Assembly: GCA_014360745.1 (NCBI GenBank)
Contig: JACIWY010000058.1
Location: 1-13,152 of the forward strand
Source: Chloroflexota bacterium
GTDB lineage: Bacteria > Chloroflexota > Anaerolineae > UBA1429
Length of the DNA stretch: 13,152 bases
Direction of reading: 5' to 3'
The position numbers and the translations under genes were made by a program. Below the pieces are notes generated by a model. It did not search any database. It had not been told where the DNA came from and saw nothing but the letters and a program-made list of their open reading frames with translations. Positions 7,418-13,152 of this stretch are shown here, in pieces (the stretch's first letter is position 1; each line of letters starts with the position of its first letter).

Positions 7418-9249
7418 GACGAGTCGATCGCCTTATCCACGTCGCCATCTTGATCCTGGCCCTGCCCCTCTCCCTGGCGCTGGCGGGCCGTTTGCTGGGC
7501 TGGGACTATGCCATCGCCAACCGGCGGGCCCAGTCTATTGCTCGTGCGACGTCCAGCGTAGCCATCATCAAGGTGGAGCAACCTCGGGCGAGCGTCGAGG
7601 TCGAAGAGGCCGTCCGCCGAGCGGTGGCTTTGGCCCTGGACGAGCGCGGGCTCGACGAGCTGGTTCGGCCGGGCGATACAGTCTTGCTCAAGCCCAACCT
7701 CGGCCTGGGCCTGGATGCCCACGAAATCACCTCCTGGGCGGTGGTGCGAGCGGTGGCCTTGCTCTGCCATGAGGCGGGGGCGGGAACTATCCTGGTAGCC
7801 GAGGGCCCCAACCTCGGCTTGGCCCATTTCGCCCAAGCCGGCTACAGCGCCGATGTCCCCGGCCTGGAGTTCCTAGATCTCAGCGCTGTAACCACGCCCC
7901 GCCTCTCGTTGACAATCCCCGACACTTTATGGTCTGTGGGCGAGCCCATCGTCCTGCCGCGCCCCTACGTACAAGCCAATGTGCTCATCACCATCCCCAA
8001 ACTCAAAACCCATAGCAGCACGGGCATGACGGGGGCGCTCAAAAACGCCGTGGGGGCTGCGCCGCTGGAGGTTTATAGCTCATCGGATGGGCTTGGTTGG
8101 CGCGATCGCTTTCACTGGTATTACGGCATCCACAAGAGCATCGTGCAGATCAACCTGGCGCGTCCACCGGATCTGGCAGTGATCGACGCTGTGCTCGCCG
8201 GCGAGGGTCTGGGGCCTTGGGGCGCGAGCCCCGTGGAAATGGGCCTAGTGCTGGCCAGCGCCGATCCCGTGGCTGCCGATGCGGCAGCGGCTGCGTTGAT
8301 GGGCTTGGAGCCCGAACGCATCCGCCATCTGGTCTATGCAGAGGCGCGAGGGTTGGGTCTGGCCGACCTGGAGCACATCGCCGTGCGCGGCACTTCCATC
8401 GAGGAAGCCCGTCGACCGTTCGCCCTGCCTGGTCGCGACCGCACCCTGTATCGCAAGACCATCGTGCTCGGGCCGCCGCCACCTGCGCTAATGTTGGACG
8501 GCGATCCCCACGAGTGGGGCGCCTATAGGAGAATGGCTCTGCAAGAACGAGAAATCATCGTCGGCCACAATAGTTGGACGAGCACCGACGACGCAGGTCT
8601 GTACGCCTGGGCAGCATACGATCAGGAACGCCTTTATGTGGCCATCGAGGTCCACGACGACGCCTTGCGCCCTGGAGAGCACAACACCGTCGGCAATTGG
8701 GAGGGCGATGCTCTGGAGCTCTGTTTCAGTGGGGCCAACCAGGATGAGGGGGGACGCGCTCCGGCCTACTCCGGCCACGACGCGCGTTTGGGTTTGGGCT
8801 ACGGCCAGGACGCTCTGGTCAGGCTGCCCGACGGCACATCTATAACCGCCGAGATACACACAGCGCCCCAACCCTACGGTTATACCACGGAGCTGGCCAT
8901 TCCCTTCTCCGAGCTTGGCCGCTATCGGCCCATGCTTCATGGAGAGATCGGGCTAGATGTTATCCTGTGGGATCAGGACGCGCCCGAAACAGAACCGACC
9001 GGCCTGGGCTGGAGCGGCAGCATCGCCGTGCTCGATGATCCGCGCGAGATGGGCGTAGCTCTGCTCGAAGCCGATGCACCCACAAGTCAGCCAACACACA
9101 TGCCCCTCCCCACGGCAAGCGCGACATCGACCCCAATAGCAACGGCGACCGTGACGCCAAGCCCCCTCCCTTCCGCAACAGCCATCCCAACCGTTCCTCC
9201 CTGTCTTCCCTGTCGCTGGCTCTTGCCTTTGGTAAAAGCACAACAATAG
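7414..9249 (+). CDS. Membrane-anchored DUF362 protein with C-terminal CBM9-like domain
   Basis: From ATG 7414 the protein has 611 residues. Residues 7-29 are a hydrophobic signal/anchor. A DUF362 domain follows at about 47-345, with DTVLLKPNLG at 88-97, the conserved VLITIPKLKTHSSTGMTGAL at 190-209, KNAVG at 210-214 and an acidic DPVAAD near 284-289. Residues 357-550 resemble carbohydrate-binding family 9/DOMON-like domains: LDGDPHEW at 361-368, GLYAWAAYDQERLYVAIEVHDD at 395-416, GDALELCF at 431-438 and the WDQD region near 519. A Thr/Ser/Pro-rich linker (556-597) ends in a short tail, WLLPLVKAQQ. DUF362 has no firmly assigned activity. The anchor plus the CBM9-like part suggest action at the outer surface on a glycan or glycosylated target. 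A longer in-frame opening upstream (from 7039) is rejected because the ATG overlaps the permease stop. The protein converges with the hydrolase gene 15 bp away. Confidence 0.85.
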   Translation: MRRVDRLIHVAILILALPLSLALAGRLLGWDYAIANRRAQSIARATSSVAIIKVEQPRASVEVEEAVRRAVALALDERGLDELVRPGDTVLLKPNLGLGLDAHEITSWAVVRAVALLCHEAGAGTILVAEGPNLGLAHFAQAGYSADVPGLEFLDLSAVTTPRLSLTIPDTLWSVGEPIVLPRPYVQANVLITIPKLKTHSSTGMTGALKNAVGAAPLEVYSSSDGLGWRDRFHWYYGIHKSIVQINLARPPDLAVIDAVLAGEGLGPWGASPVEMGLVLASADPVAADAAAAALMGLEPERIRHLVYAEARGLGLADLEHIAVRGTSIEEARRPFALPGRDRTLYRKTIVLGPPPPALMLDGDPHEWGAYRRMALQEREIIVGHNSWTSTDDAGLYAWAAYDQERLYVAIEVHDDALRPGEHNTVGNWEGDALELCFSGANQDEGGRAPAYSGHDARLGLGYGQDALVRLPDGTSITAEIHTAPQPYGYTTELAIPFSELGRYRPMLHGEIGLDVILWDQDAPETEPTGLGWSGSIAVLDDPREMGVALLEADAPTSQPTHMPLPTASATSTPIATATVTPSPLPSATAIPTVPPCLPCRWLLPLVKAQQ

Positions 9250-9264
9250 CCCAAACGCCGCCTC

Positions 9265-10587
9265 TTAATGGGCAAAAAATAGCCGTTCCAGGTCCTCGTT
9301 TAGCAAGATGCCCGCTTCGATGCGCGAACGCAGCTCCGCGACCTGCTCCGTAAGAGAACGCCTGCGCAGGCCGGCCAACCGACCGCTGGGCTCCGGCAAC
9401 TCTTTGGGCAGGTCCGGCGGACCACCGAACACCAAGGCCAACACCCCTTCGATCACCCGCTGATTACGAGGCAAGAGCTGATGCTCCTCTTCCACATAAT
9501 AAGTCGAGTACGCTTCGCAGCGCGCCGACCAAAGAGGCACCGAATTGTCTCCCGAATCTGGGCCGACCTCCTGATACACCAAGGTGAGATTGGGCGGCTC
9601 CTCATCTTCGTCGAACGCTCGCCAGACATCGGTGAGCGTGCGCCGGTGACAGCCTGCAATTTGCACGATCGGGATCTGTAAATCGGCGCATGTCACCAAA
9701 CGATGCCAATTGCGAGCATCGTCAAGATAGTCTTGGCGCACATTAGGCAACCCCCAAGCGCGTGCATCGTACAAATCCCAATTCGTCGGATAGGCCCGAC
9801 AGGCAGGAAACCACTCCCCCGGCGGGGGAAGCAATTGATAGGAGGCCGGGATATTGGAGACGAAACCGATCACATCGTTGTTCGGATGCAGGCGCGAGAC
9901 GATCTGAGCGGGCAAGGTTTGCCCACGAAAGACAAGCGTCGTCAACGCCGCCCCGTACAATGGAGAGCCCAGCAAGATCAACCGCTCGACCCGCCGCTCC
10001 GCTTCGCGGGGATAAAGCGCCGCATAGGTGCGCGCCACCATCCCGCCCATGCTATGGCCGATGAGCACAAAACGGCGCTCCGGCTCCGCCTGTGACCAAC
10101 GCTCTATCGCCTGGTGCAACAAATGGGCGTTCCATTCCAGATGGCGGCGCCAATCGTAAGGGAATTCGTACAAGCGCGTTTCCTGCGCCAAGGCCACGAT
10201 CATTTTGAGGTACACCAGCTTTTCGATCCCCACCGGCACGATGCGCACGTCGGGCGAGGCGTCGGCGGTGCCCTTGTCGTTCAAATTCAACAAATTGACG
10301 TGCCCGTTCAAAACCAACATGGGGTCGAACCACAACAACGCTCCGATGCCCTCCACACTGGCCAATAACGACCCCATCAATCCCGGCAAAAGAACCGTGG
10401 CCGGCCTTGTCCGCGAACTGGGCGGCCGATTTAGCAGGGCATACAGTTCTTTGGCCTGTTGTTCCCCCAACAAGCGCCCCACCAACCAGCCTTGTAGGCG
10501 CCGCCCGGCGCTCTCGCGCAGCATCTGCAGCGGCATCATCTCCAGATAGGTCAATAACCAACGGCCAAAAGGACTGCTGCTATCCAC
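9265..10587 (-). CDS. LCAT-type alpha/beta hydrolase (lipase/acyltransferase)
   Basis: From GTG 10587 the protein has 440 residues. It has an alpha/beta hydrolase core with an oxyanion-hole segment VLLPGLMGS at 65-73, FPYDWR at 142-147 (a common LCAT-family motif), the nucleophile elbow GHSMGG at 177-182 (Ser179), the acid Asp347 in SGDNSVPLW and the histidine His369 in EEEHQLLP. This complete Ser-Asp-His triad and the DWR/lid arrangement match the lecithin:cholesterol acyltransferase family, whose bacterial members are lipases, phospholipases or acyltransferases. There is no clear signal peptide. A charged helical tail (about 400-440) follows the catalytic domain. GTG 10587 is preferred over the upstream TTG 10614 because AAAGGAG lies about 8 bases before it. 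It overlaps the last 8 bp of the upstream dehydrogenase gene, so the two are translationally coupled. The substrate is unknown. Confidence 0.87.
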   Translation of the reverse strand: MDSSSPFGRWLLTYLEMMPLQMLRESAGRRLQGWLVGRLLGEQQAKELYALLNRPPSSRTRPATVLLPGLMGSLLASVEGIGALLWFDPMLVLNGHVNLLNLNDKGTADASPDVRIVPVGIEKLVYLKMIVALAQETRLYEFPYDWRRHLEWNAHLLHQAIERWSQAEPERRFVLIGHSMGGMVARTYAALYPREAERRVERLILLGSPLYGAALTTLVFRGQTLPAQIVSRLHPNNDVIGFVSNIPASYQLLPPPGEWFPACRAYPTNWDLYDARAWGLPNVRQDYLDDARNWHRLVTCADLQIPIVQIAGCHRRTLTDVWRAFDEDEEPPNLTLVYQEVGPDSGDNSVPLWSARCEAYSTYYVEEEHQLLPRNQRVIEGVLALVFGGPPDLPKELPEPSGRLAGLRRRSLTEQVAELRSRIEAGILLNEDLERLFFAH

Positions 10588-11584
10588 AACCCCTTCTCCT
10601 TTGTCTGTCCTCAAGACGACGAAACGCGCTGCTGCTCAAGCGCCAGATATCCCAGGCAACCTGCAAGATGCGCATGGTGGGCAGCACGGTGCTCCCATCT
10701 ACCGCGGGCGCCCTTCCTTCGCACACCGCGGCTACAAATTCGGCATCTTGGCGCTCAACAGGCCTGCTCCCCAAGGCTCCATCTACCACGATTTCATCTC
10801 GACGACGCAACGTGCCGTGGCTGGATACCCAATCATCCTCCAAACCGATGACGCGATACTCGTGCTGGGCCCAGCGGGCGTTGTGCGACAAGCTTATACT
10901 CACCAACACTTCTTCGCCATCGAAGGGGCGCGGCGCCCGCCAGTGCAAATCGACATCGAGAGGCAACCCCAAGGGAGCCCAGGGAGGCCCCCATTGTACA
11001 TGCAGGTCACGGGGGACGTGGGGGCCCAGCAAATCGATGATCGCATCCACCGTATGACAGCCATGGTGCCAAAGCATATTATCCACCCAACCACGGCGAG
11101 CCTGTCCCGTCTTGAGCTCTCCGCGCCGGAACATGAAAAAGCAGGCGATGATATGCAAGGGATGCAATTCGCCGGCAGCGATGCGTCGACGTAGCTCGAT
11201 GCGACCGGTTTCAAAACGCTCCGTGTGACAGACCATCAACCGCAAGCCTTTTTCCGCCGCCAACCGCACCAGCGCTTCGGCCTCGGCGAGGCTGAGCGCC
11301 AGAGGGATCTCGCACAGCACATGTTTGCCCGCACGCAGAGCCGCCGCACTCTGCGCGGCATGGAGCGCGTTCGGCGTACAGATAACAACGGCATCCAGGC
11401 GCTCATCTGCCAGCGCGTCATCCAACGAGGACAGCGCCCGCTCGTAGCCGAACCGCTGACGCAGCATTTCGGCATATTCCAGGTCAGGGTCGACCACCGT
11501 ATGCAATTGAACCCCGGACACGTTCTGTAACGCACGGCTATGAACGCCGGCCATGCGCCCCGATCCCACCATGCAGATTCTCAT
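10580..11584 (-). CDS. Gfo/Idh/MocA family protein with EIP in place of EKP
   Basis: The 334-residue protein has a Rossmann dinucleotide loop (MVGSGRMAGVHSRAL, 5-19), VDPD at 31-34, CTPNALH at 69-75, then the signature block CEIPLAL at 91-97, where the usual lysine of EKP is Ile93. The second signature, WHHGCHTVDAI, is intact at 172-182. The lysine normally helps orient and deprotonate the hydroxyl being oxidised, so this protein may act on an atypical substrate, use a different base, or have lost dehydrogenase activity. ATG 11584 follows GAGGAG by 9 bases. An in-frame ATG at 11593 sits on the ribosome site itself, and longer starts lie inside the predicted promoter. The stop TAG (10582-10580) lies inside the start of the LCAT-type hydrolase gene. 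It is divergent from the isomerase gene, sharing a 145-bp intergenic region. Confidence 0.9.
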   Translation of the reverse strand: MRICMVGSGRMAGVHSRALQNVSGVQLHTVVDPDLEYAEMLRQRFGYERALSSLDDALADERLDAVVICTPNALHAAQSAAALRAGKHVLCEIPLALSLAEAEALVRLAAEKGLRLMVCHTERFETGRIELRRRIAAGELHPLHIIACFFMFRRGELKTGQARRGWVDNMLWHHGCHTVDAIIDLLGPHVPRDLHVQWGPPWAPLGLPLDVDLHWRAPRPFDGEEVLVSISLSHNARWAQHEYRVIGLEDDWVSSHGTLRRRDEIVVDGALGSRPVERQDAEFVAAVCEGRAPAVDGSTVLPTMRILQVAWDIWRLSSSAFRRLEDRQRRRGCG

Positions 11585-11615
11585 ATTCCCCATCTCCTCA
11601 ATGGCGTCGGGGACG

Positions 11616-11644
11616 ATTTTAACACCGCGGCGGACGGGCGTCCA
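11616..11644 (-). promoter_or_regulatory. Candidate promoter for the Gfo/Idh/MocA-LCAT hydrolase operon
   Basis: On the minus strand TGGACG (11644-11639) and TAAAAT (11621-11616) are 17 bases apart. The -10 matches at five of six positions and the -35 at four. The leader to ATG 11584 would be about 25 bases and includes GAGGAG. Confidence 0.5.
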
Positions 11645-11652
11645 CAGCCAAG

Positions 11653-11682
11653 TTGCCAACCTCGTGTTATTCGTGGTAGCAT
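11653..11682 (+). promoter_or_regulatory. Candidate promoter of the isomerase gene
   Basis: TTGCCA (11653-11658) and TAGCAT (11677-11682) are separated by 18 bases, with TGG before the -10 making it an extended type. The start would fall near 11689, inside a small perfect palindrome. A strong AGGAGG ribosome site lies at 11717-11722. Confidence 0.5.
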
Positions 11683-11687
11683 GTTTC

Positions 11688-11699
11688 TACCGCTCGGTA
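11688..11699. promoter_or_regulatory. Palindrome at the isomerase transcription start, candidate operator
   Basis: TACCG-CT-CGGTA is a perfect 5+5 inverted repeat with a 2-base centre, immediately downstream of the candidate -10 and at the expected start site. A second inverted repeat, GGTAG...CTACC (11675-11691), overlaps the -10 itself. A repressor bound here would block isomerase transcription. No regulator gene lies in the window, so the link is inferred. Confidence 0.35.
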
Positions 11700-11729
11700 A
11701 CATCACCAAAAGCATTAGGAGGAAACAAA

Positions 11730-12503
11730 ATGCCGGAGAATGTGGTAGCGGCACAGCTCTACACGGTGCGGCAGTTCACCAAAAACGCCAAGGAGGTAGC
11801 GCAAACGCTTAAAAAAGTGGCCGACATCGGCTATACGGCCGTACAAATCTCGGCTTTTGGCGATGTATCGCCGGCAGAGGTGGCCAAAATGTGCGCGGAT
11901 AACGGCTTGCGCATCATCTCTACACACACCAACTGGCAGCGCTTTGTGGACGATATAGACGGCGTGATCCAAGAACACGAGATCTATGGCTGCAAACATC
12001 CGGCCATCGGGGGATTGTTCGGCGAATACCGCAGCGTCGAAGGACTGAAGCGCTTTCTGGACGAATTCGGGCCGGTTGGAGAGAAATTGGCCGCGGCGGG
12101 GATGGACTTTTCCTACCATAACCACAGCCACGAATTTGCCCGCTACGGAGGCAAGACGTGGATGGAGATGCTCTTTGAACAGATGCAAGGAAACGAGGTC
12201 TTCAAGTTCGAGCTGGACGTTTACTGGGTGCAACATGGCGGCGCCGACCCGGCCTATTGGGTGCGCAAATGCGCTGGCCGCGAGCCGTTGTTACACTTGA
12301 AGGACATGGCCATCACCCCCGACCGGGAACAACGCTTTGCCGAGGTGGGAGAGGGGAACTTGAACTGGCCGGCCATTTTACAGGCGGCCCAAGAGGGTGG
12401 CGTTGAGTGGTACTGTGTAGAACAAGATCAGTGCTACGAGCGCGACCCGTTCGAATCGCTGGCCATCAGCTATCGCCATCTCAAGGAATGGGGCTTTAGC
12501 TAA
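11730..12503 (+). CDS. Sugar phosphate isomerase/epimerase (xylose isomerase-like TIM barrel)
   Basis: The 257-residue protein belongs to the AP-endonuclease-2/xylose-isomerase-like barrel family. Visible strands and motifs are AAQLYTVR (7-14), GYTAVQISAFGDVSP (34-48), the loop with STHTNW (64-69), SYHNHSHEF (128-136), FELDVYWVQHGG (160-171), LLHLKDM (187-193) and a late CVEQD (229-233). The acid/His residues Glu135, Asp163, His189 and Glu231 are at the expected places for the divalent-metal site used in aldose-ketose isomerisation or epimerisation. The exact sugar cannot be told; relatives include inosose dehydratase IolE, hydroxypyruvate isomerase and keto-sugar epimerases. ATG 11730 has AGGAGG 7 bases upstream; an extended in-frame opening from 11553 runs through the promoter region and is rejected. 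It is divergent from the Gfo/Idh/MocA gene, a pairing common in sugar and polyol catabolic clusters. Confidence 0.92.
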   Translation: MPENVVAAQLYTVRQFTKNAKEVAQTLKKVADIGYTAVQISAFGDVSPAEVAKMCADNGLRIISTHTNWQRFVDDIDGVIQEHEIYGCKHPAIGGLFGEYRSVEGLKRFLDEFGPVGEKLAAAGMDFSYHNHSHEFARYGGKTWMEMLFEQMQGNEVFKFELDVYWVQHGGADPAYWVRKCAGREPLLHLKDMAITPDREQRFAEVGEGNLNWPAILQAAQEGGVEWYCVEQDQCYERDPFESLAISYRHLKEWGFS

Positions 12504-12753
12504 CGGAGGATCGCTTATCTTGGGGCGCAGGGCTCCGGCCTGCATGTTGCAGAGACGCCCGCGCCCCTAGAGCTGGCCTTGCCGATCTACCTGGGCAGCC
12601 GTAATCTGGCGGGTTTGAGCCGCGCGATCCTCGATGGCCCCAGGGCATCCTCCGCGGTTTCGCGCCTCTGACCGATACGCAAGTGTATGTGTGGGCCGAT
12701 GGCCGGTATCCCTCGCCAGAGATGCTGAAGGTATGTCGGGCCTTAAGGGGCTT
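12504..12753 (+). pseudogene. Frameshifted relic of an unidentified protein
   Basis: The 350 bases after the isomerase stop contain no intact gene, but two adjoining frames read like real protein. The first (about 12519-12637) gives LGAQGSGLHVAETPAPLE and then LPIYLGSRNLAGLSRAILDG. The second, one frame away (from 12638), gives PQGILRGFAPLTDTQVYVW and DGRYPSPEMLKVCRAL. Adding a single base near 12638 would join them. No start codon with a good ribosome site is visible, although GGAGG lies at 12505-12509. I do not recognise the family. From about 12754 the coding character fades. A GC-rich hairpin (GGGGCGC at 12522-12528 with GCGCCCC at 12561-12567) lies within the relic and could also act as a weak terminator for the isomerase transcript. 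It has no T-tract. Confidence 0.4.
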
Positions 12754-12854
12754 CACCTCACCGTGCGCTACCTTATCGTTGTTATCGTACACCATCTTTG
12801 ATATCTGTTCTTCCCTCCCGTCCACATGCAGGTCTCCCGAGGTGACGATAGGCG

Positions 12855-12924
12855 GGCTAACGCTCCGGTTCGGCGGCGTTGCATAGCGCAGCGAAGCGGC
12901 GTCAGGTGGAAGCGCTTGTTGGGC
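12855..12924 (-). repeat. attC-like integron recombination site
   Basis: Read on the minus strand, the element begins with GCCCAAC (12924-12918), a perfect R'' core (RYYYAAC), and ends 70 bases later with GTTAGCC (12861-12855), matching GTTRRRY at six of seven positions. Next to the cores a short inner arm pairs (GCTTCC against GGAGC, with one bulged base), typical of attC L boxes. The middle holds a further hairpin, CGTTGC/GCAGCG, when read on the plus strand. It starts 22 bases after the stop of a minus-strand gene, which is the right place and orientation for the attC of a gene cassette. Arm pairing between the L boxes and the centre is weak, so a covariance-model test is needed before it can be called certain. 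Confidence 0.45.
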
Positions 12925-12946
12925 GGTATCGCCCTTTAAGTTCCGC

Positions 12947-13152
12947 CTAATGCCTCAAGTCCGGAAACTCTTCCTCAAGCACTGGCTGAGTCGTGACCGT
13001 CCCTTCCGGTGTCCCATATAATGTCACTGTAATAGAAACATACTGAACTCCTCCTTTTACAAAGATGGATTCAAAAGAAAGTAGTTCCTCAAACCGCTCC
13101 CGAGTCACATTTCGGGTAAATCGCCCTCGCTGATCATCCCAGTCTTCTCCCA
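12947..13152 (-). CDS. Partial hypothetical protein, candidate integron cassette gene
   Basis: A minus-strand frame is open from the window edge to TAG at 12949-12947, giving 67 residues of a C-terminus (starting GEDWDDQRGRF, ending LEEEFPDLRH). It contains alternating hydrophobic segments such as VQYVSITVTLYG that look like beta strands, and many acidic residues. I do not recognise the family. The other two minus-strand frames are closed by stops, and the codons read as a normal protein. Base composition differs from the rest of the window: bases 13021-13080 have 19 G/C out of 60, while neighbouring genes are clearly GC-rich. The attC-like element begins 22 bases after the stop. Low GC plus attC fits a captured gene cassette. 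The N-terminus lies outside the window. Confidence 0.6.
   Translation of the reverse strand, partial: GEDWDDQRGRFTRNVTRERFEELLSFESIFVKGGVQYVSITVTLYGTPEGTVTTQPVLEEEFPDLRH

Noticed and set aside
11553..11729. N-terminal extension of the isomerase by 59 residues
   Set aside because: It covers the predicted promoter and the start of the divergent gene, whereas ATG 11730 has a near-ideal AGGAGG and the family's usual N-terminus.
12522..12567. GC-rich palindrome as a REP/MITE-like mobile repeat
   Set aside because: Only one copy is in the window and its bases also read as part of the unidentified relic. A genome-wide copy count would be needed to call it a repeat family.
12496..12825. Minus-strand frame of 109 codons, as a second cassette gene after the attC-like site
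   Set aside because: The first third reads plausibly, but the rest is antisense to the better-looking plus-strand relic, it overlaps the end of the isomerase gene, and no attC-like element follows it.
12921..12934. Hairpin GGGCG-GTAT-CGCCC as an intrinsic terminator of the cassette gene
   Set aside because: Only a 5-bp stem, with three T bases after it on the plus strand and none on the minus strand where the gene is read. It also overlaps the attC-like core.

Overview
The window looks like a chromosomal stretch from a GC-rich bacterium, most plausibly a member of the Chloroflexota (Anaerolineae-like). That placement is an inference. It rests on the Pro/Thr-rich spacers of the exported proteins (the PTATPVP type in the FAS1 lipoprotein and a long Thr/Ser/Pro tail on the DUF362 protein), on a C-terminal LLPLV tail that I associate with secreted proteins of that phylum, and on the mix of housekeeping genes with scattered sugar/sugar-acid genes. 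No rRNA, tRNA, CRISPR array or transposase gene is visible.

Left part (1-4104, minus strand). From right to left come a FAS1 lipoprotein, ftsY (SRP receptor) with a strong extended -10 promoter, prfB (release factor 2, with its programmed +1 frameshift at an in-frame TGA) and an enolase-superfamily sugar-acid dehydratase/racemase-like gene cut by the window edge. ftsY and prfB are 21 bp apart and look like one operon.

Middle part (4257-9249, plus strand). A histidine phosphatase and a Gfo/Idh/MocA dehydrogenase form a pair behind a TTGACC/TACAAT promoter. Directly after the dehydrogenase stop lies a decayed zinc-type medium-chain dehydrogenase, without its N-terminal domain and with two frame breaks. 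Then comes a two-gene unit with an ATGA overlap: an eight-helix permease resembling the DUF318/YraQ family, and a membrane-anchored DUF362 protein with a C-terminal CBM9-like domain.

Right part (9265-13152). An LCAT-type lipase/acyltransferase (minus) overlaps by 8 bp the end of a second Gfo/Idh/MocA gene, whose usual EKP lysine is replaced by isoleucine. Divergent from this pair is a sugar-phosphate isomerase/epimerase. A perfect small palindrome sits at the predicted start of isomerase transcription. After the isomerase the sequence turns into a frameshifted relic of an unidentified protein. The last ~300 bases hold an attC-like element (12855-12924) placed correctly downstream of a minus-strand partial gene of much lower GC. 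This suggests the edge of an integron cassette array.

Taken together, the accessory genes (enolase-superfamily enzyme, two Gfo/Idh/MocA oxidoreductases, isomerase, MDR relic) fit catabolism of sugars, sugar acids or polyols. The substrates cannot be read from the sequence. The least conventional pieces are the permease/DUF362-CBM9 pair, the EIP-type dehydrogenase coupled to a lipase, and the candidate cassette array at the right edge.
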